The position numbers and the translations under genes were made by a program. A DNA stretch of 64,000 bases from Kitasatospora kifunensis (lineage in GTDB: Bacteria > Actinomycetota > Actinomycetes > Streptomycetales > Streptomycetaceae), in the NCBI RefSeq assembly GCF_014203855.1, contig NZ_JACHJV010000001.1, positions 3,658,001 to 3,722,000 of the forward strand. Reading direction: 5' to 3'. How positions within the stretch are numbered: position 1 is the first letter of the stretch; each line of letters opens with the position of its first letter. Of this stretch, positions 61,042-64,000 are shown piece after piece. The notes below the pieces were generated by a model. The model was not told the DNA's origin. It was given only the letters and a program-made list of their open reading frames with translations, and did no database searches.

Positions 61042-63471
61042 TCACAGCGCCGCGACAGCGCTCCTGCGGCGCTGACGCGAGTCGATGAGCAGCTCTTGGA
61101 TGTCCCGCAGGCGATGCCCGTCGGCGTCCTGGCTCTTCCTGCTCCAGGCGCCGTCCGGGCCCAGGTGCCAGGAGGCGGTGTCCTCCGCCATACCGAGATC
61201 GATCAGCCCGGACAGCTCGGCCCGGTGGGTCGGATCCGCCACCCGAACCAGGGCCTCGATCCGTCGATCCAGGTTACGGTGCATCATATCCGCACTACCG
61301 AACCAGACTTCGGGATCGCCGCCGTTGCCGAAGACGAAGATCCGGGAGTGCTCCAGGAAACGCCCCAGGATGCTGCGGACCCGGATGTTCTCGCTCAACC
61401 CCGTGACCCCGGGCCGGATCGCGCAGATCCCGCGCACCCAGACGTCCACCGGAACCCCCGCCTGCGAGGCCCGGTAGAGCGCGTCGATCAGCAGCTCGTC
61501 GACGATCGAGTTCACCTTGAGCTTCACGTACGCCGGCAGGCCCGCGCGGTGGTTGGCGATCTCGTTCTGGATCCGCGCGACCAGCCCGTCGCGCAACCCG
61601 CGCGGGGCCGTCATCAGCCGGCGGTAGGACTCCCGGCGCGAGTAGCCGGAGAGCCGGTTGAACAGGTCCGACAGGTCGGAGCCGACCTGCGGGTCCGCGG
61701 TCAGCAGCCCGAGGTCCTCGTAGAGCCTGGCGGTCTTGGGGTGGTAGTTGCCGGTGCCCACGTGCGCGTAGCGGCGCAGCGTCTCGCCCTCCTGGCGCAC
61801 CACCAGCGACAGCTTGCAGTGCGTCTTCAGCCCGATCAGGCCGTACACCACGTGGCAGCCCGACTCCTCCAGCTTGCGGGCCCACTTGATGTTGGCCTGC
61901 TCGTCGAAGCGCGCCTTGATCTCCACCAGCACCAGCACCTGCTTGCCGGACTCGGCCGCGTCGATCAGCGCGTCCACGATCGGCGAGTCACCCGAGGTCC
62001 GGTACAGCGTCTGCTTGATCGCCAGCACGTGCGGGTCGGCCGCGGCCTGCTCCAGGAAGGCCTGCACCGAGGTGGAGAAGCTGTCGTACGGGTGGTGCAG
62101 CAGCACGTCGCGCTCGCGCATCGCGGCGAAGATGTCCGGCTGCGAGGCCGACTCCACGTCGGTCAGACCGCGTGCCGTGCCGGCCACGAACTTGCCGTAC
62201 TTCAGCTCCGGACGGTCCAGGCCGGCGATCCCGAACAGGCCGGTCAGGTCCAGCGGACCGGGCAGCGGGAACACCTCGGCCTCGGTGATGTTCAGCTCGC
62301 GCACCAGCAGGTCGAGGATGTAGGGGTCGATCGACTCCTCCACCTCCAGGCGCACCGGCGGCCCGAACCGACGGCGCATCAGCTCCTTCTCCAGCGCCTT
62401 GAGGATGTTCTCGGTGTCGTCCTCCTCCACCTCGAGATCCTCGTTGCGGGTCACCCGGAAGGCATGGTGGGCGAGCACCTCCATGCCGGGGAAGAGCTCC
62501 TCGAGGTGCGCACCCATCACGTCCTCCAGCGGCACGTACCGCTGCGGGGAGGCCTCCAGGAAACGCATCAGCGACTGCGGCACCTTCACCCGGGCGAAGT
62601 GCTTGTGCCCGGAGACCGGGTTGCGCACCACCACCGCCAGGTTCAGGCTCAGCCCCGATATGTACGGGAACGGGTGCGCCGGGTCGACCGCCAGCGGGGT
62701 CAGCACCGGGAAGATCTGCTGCCGGAACAGGTTGTGCAGGCGAGCCTGCTCCTTCTCGGTCAGCTCCGCCCAGCGGACCAGCTCGATCCCCTCGGCCGCC
62801 AGGTCGGGCAGCACGTCGTGCTGGAAGGCGGCCGCGTGCCGGGCCATCAGCTCCCGCGACCTGGTCCAGATCAGATCGAGCACCTCGCGCGGCTGCAGGC
62901 CCGAGGCGCTGCGCTGGGCGACCCCGGTGGCGATCCGGCGCTTGAGGCCGGCCACCCGCACCATGAAGAACTCGTCCAGGTTGCTGGCGAAGATCGCCAG
63001 GAACTTGGTCCGCTCCAGCAGCGGGATCTGCGGGTCCTCGGCCAGCTCGAGCACCCGCTCGTTGAACGCCAGCCAGCTGCGCTCCCGGTCCAGGAAGCGG
63101 CCCTGCGGCAGCTCGTCCAGCTCCTGGTGCGCCTCGGCGCCGTCGGGGAACTGGTCGAGCGCCACGCCCAGGGGCTTGGTCAGCCGGGAGGGGGCGGGCA
63201 CGCCGGGGGACTCGGGCATCGGGTCGGCTCCTGAGGTGTCTGGCGCTTCGGGCGTACCGGCCGCGACCGGGCGGGGGACGGTCATGGGTTCCAGCTCCTC
63301 CAGCGGCGTGAGATCCGGGTGCTCGGCGGACTCGGCCGGGGTCAGCGCTTGGCCGTTCCCTTCCGGGTCCGCTCCCCGCAGCGCGGTGAGCCGACCGACC
63401 GGCGCGGTCGATAGCCGACCGACCCCGGCGATGTGGCCCAAGCTGCGGGAGCGAGACACTACGGACGTCAT
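61042..63471 (-). CDS. ppk: Polyphosphate kinase 1
   Basis: An 809-residue enzyme (if ATG 63471 is the start) that reversibly makes polyphosphate from ATP. The conserved core begins at [21 protein letters not shown] (in part). Catalytic histidine segments include [40 protein letters not shown] and the C-terminal [20 protein letters not shown]. The first 60 or so residues are not conserved-looking. ATG 63285 has GGAGGAG 10 bases upstream and would give 747 residues. PHO-like repeats end 18 bases before 63471, which fits a leaderless start there. Confidence 0.95.
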   Translation of the reverse strand: MTSVVSRSRSLGHIAGVGRLSTAPVGRLTALRGADPEGNGQALTPAESAEHPDLTPLEELEPMTVPRPVAAGTPEAPDTSGADPMPESPGVPAPSRLTKPLGVALDQFPDGAEAHQELDELPQGRFLDRERSWLAFNERVLELAEDPQIPLLERTKFLAIFASNLDEFFMVRVAGLKRRIATGVAQRSASGLQPREVLDLIWTRSRELMARHAAAFQHDVLPDLAAEGIELVRWAELTEKEQARLHNLFRQQIFPVLTPLAVDPAHPFPYISGLSLNLAVVVRNPVSGHKHFARVKVPQSLMRFLEASPQRYVPLEDVMGAHLEELFPGMEVLAHHAFRVTRNEDLEVEEDDTENILKALEKELMRRRFGPPVRLEVEESIDPYILDLLVRELNITEAEVFPLPGPLDLTGLFGIAGLDRPELKYGKFVAGTARGLTDVESASQPDIFAAMRERDVLLHHPYDSFSTSVQAFLEQAAADPHVLAIKQTLYRTSGDSPIVDALIDAAESGKQVLVLVEIKARFDEQANIKWARKLEESGCHVVYGLIGLKTHCKLSLVVRQEGETLRRYAHVGTGNYHPKTARLYEDLGLLTADPQVGSDLSDLFNRLSGYSRRESYRRLMTAPRGLRDGLVARIQNEIANHRAGLPAYVKLKVNSIVDELLIDALYRASQAGVPVDVWVRGICAIRPGVTGLSENIRVRSILGRFLEHSRIFVFGNGGDPEVWFGSADMMHRNLDRRIEALVRVADPTHRAELSGLIDLGMAEDTASWHLGPDGAWSRKSQDADGHRLRDIQELLIDSRQRRRSAVAAL

Positions 63472-63488
63472 CCTGTGATCTTCGCGTC

Positions 63489-63510
63489 GGCAATTGAATC
63501 CACGGTAAAC
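63489..63510 (-). promoter_or_regulatory. PHO box-like repeats upstream of ppk
   Basis: On the minus strand, GTTTACCGTGG (63510-63500) followed directly by ATTCAATTGCC (63499-63489), two 11-base units resembling PhoP half-boxes. PhoP control of ppk is known in S. lividans; this match is weaker than that at pstS. Confidence 0.5.
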
Positions 63511-63556
63511 ACCGCATGGCCGGGAGGAAAGCTGAGGCGGTCGGCCCTGCGGCCCG

Positions 63557-64000
63557 CTAGCGCGCTCGGCGACCCTCGGTGACCCGATACATCAGGTCTA
63601 CCTCATGCACCGTGAAACCCACGCGTTCGTAGACCCGCACCGCGGCGGCGTTGTCCGCGTCCACGTAGAGCAGCACGGTGGCGAGCCCGCGATCCGCCGC
63701 CAGATGGCGCAGGCCCGCGGCGGTCAGCGCCTTGCCCAGCCCGTTGCCCTGCTCGGCCGGGTCCACCCCGACCACGTAGACCTCGCCCAGCTCGGGCTCG
63801 GTCGCGGTGGCCGGGTGCACCTTGGTCCAGTGGAAGCCGACCAGGCGCTCACCGTCGGTGTCCGAGCCGCCAGTGCCTGAGCCGCCAGTGCCCGCACTGT
63901 CGGTGCCCGAGCCGCCGGTGCCCGCGCCACGGACCGCGAGGAAGAATCCGGCCGGGTCGAACCACGGTTCGGCGATCCGGTCGGTCAGGTCGCGGGCCGT
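63557..64000 (-). CDS. mshD: Mycothiol synthase MshD, C-terminal part
   Basis: The last 147 codons of a GNAT acetyltransferase; the start lies beyond the window. The acetyl-CoA site is in [19 protein letters not shown], and [20 protein letters not shown] and EVDLMYR complete the domain. The segment [12 protein letters not shown] with GFHWTKVHP is typical of MshD, which acetylates the cysteine of Cys-GlcN-Ins to make mycothiol. Between these two lies a Gly/Thr/Ser/Asp repeat insert of about 20 residues that is absent from usual MshD proteins. Confidence 0.92.
   Translation of the reverse strand, partial: TARDLTDRIAEPWFDPAGFFLAVRGAGTGGSGTDSAGTGGSGTGGSDTDGERLVGFHWTKVHPATATEPELGEVYVVGVDPAEQGNGLGKALTAAGLRHLAADRGLATVLLYVDADNAAAVRVYERVGFTVHEVDLMYRVTEGRRAR

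Noticed and set aside
60985..63234. Rightward 749-codon open frame antisense to ppk
   Set aside because: A shadow of ppk; Gln/Val/His-rich translation with no domain.

Overview
The window is GC-rich DNA from a filamentous actinomycete of the Streptomycetaceae (Streptomyces, Kitasatospora, Streptacidiphilus or a close relative). The evidence is uniformly high GC with strong third-position bias, a dense gene set, many GTG/TTG starts, many apparently leaderless genes, and family hallmark genes: cdgB, rsiG, glnR, nur, mshD, DasR-type dre sites and PhoP boxes. It is ordinary chromosome. I saw no rRNA, tRNA, CRISPR array, insertion sequence or prophage.

Layout. (1) 1-5558: amino-sugar catabolism: a truncated sugar-binding lipoprotein, a DeoR repressor, a SIS-domain isomerase/deaminase, nagK, nagA and a class II aldolase, with two dre-like DasR sites. 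(2) 5516-11250: a carbohydrate-binding membrane protein, the diguanylate cyclase cdgB, a flavin reductase, arfB, a hypothetical protein and terD. (3) 11359-27624: the folate block (folP, NTF2-like, folB, folK, DUF3180; folE separate) with lysX, ftsH, hpt, tilS, a zincin, dacB and ppa. (4) 27750-33283: asparaginase, rsiG, dtd, ygfZ, nur, nitrobindin, two small membrane proteins and a DsrE protein. (5) 33387-36179: sulfur metabolism: a rhodanese plus DUF1416 transcription unit preceded by a cysteine-rich leader peptide, a DUF2993 protein and a MoaD/ThiS-like protein. (6) 36498-42227: glnR, a LacI regulator, an HtrA-like protease and a two-component pair arranged like mycobacterial pepD-mprAB. 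(7) 42250-49452: a chromosomal type IV secretion-like set: split VirB4 ATPase, polytopic VirB6-like protein, VirB8-like bitopic protein, pilin-like two-helix protein, and a divergent VirB1-like SLT-NlpC/P60 hydrolase. (8) 49605-54520: PAP2 phosphatase, lipoprotein, csoR, and a DUF47-Pit phosphate transporter pair. (9) 54703-64000: the PhoP-controlled pstSCAB operon, a Nudix hydrolase, a CHAD protein, ppk and a truncated mshD.

How it works together. Three regulatory themes stand out. Cyclic di-GMP: its synthase CdgB and one of its effectors, the anti-sigma factor RsiG, lie about 20 kb apart. Nutrient sensing: DasR/DeoR for amino sugars, GlnR for nitrogen, PhoP for phosphate, Nur for nickel and CsoR for copper. 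Cysteine supply: a leader peptide ahead of the rhodanese operon. The type IV secretion-like cluster has no relaxase or VirD4 in the window and is the least characterised system here.

Gene functions come from protein motifs read by eye. Operators, terminators and leaderless starts are pattern-based inferences. Remarks on gene order in S. coelicolor are from memory, not from an alignment.
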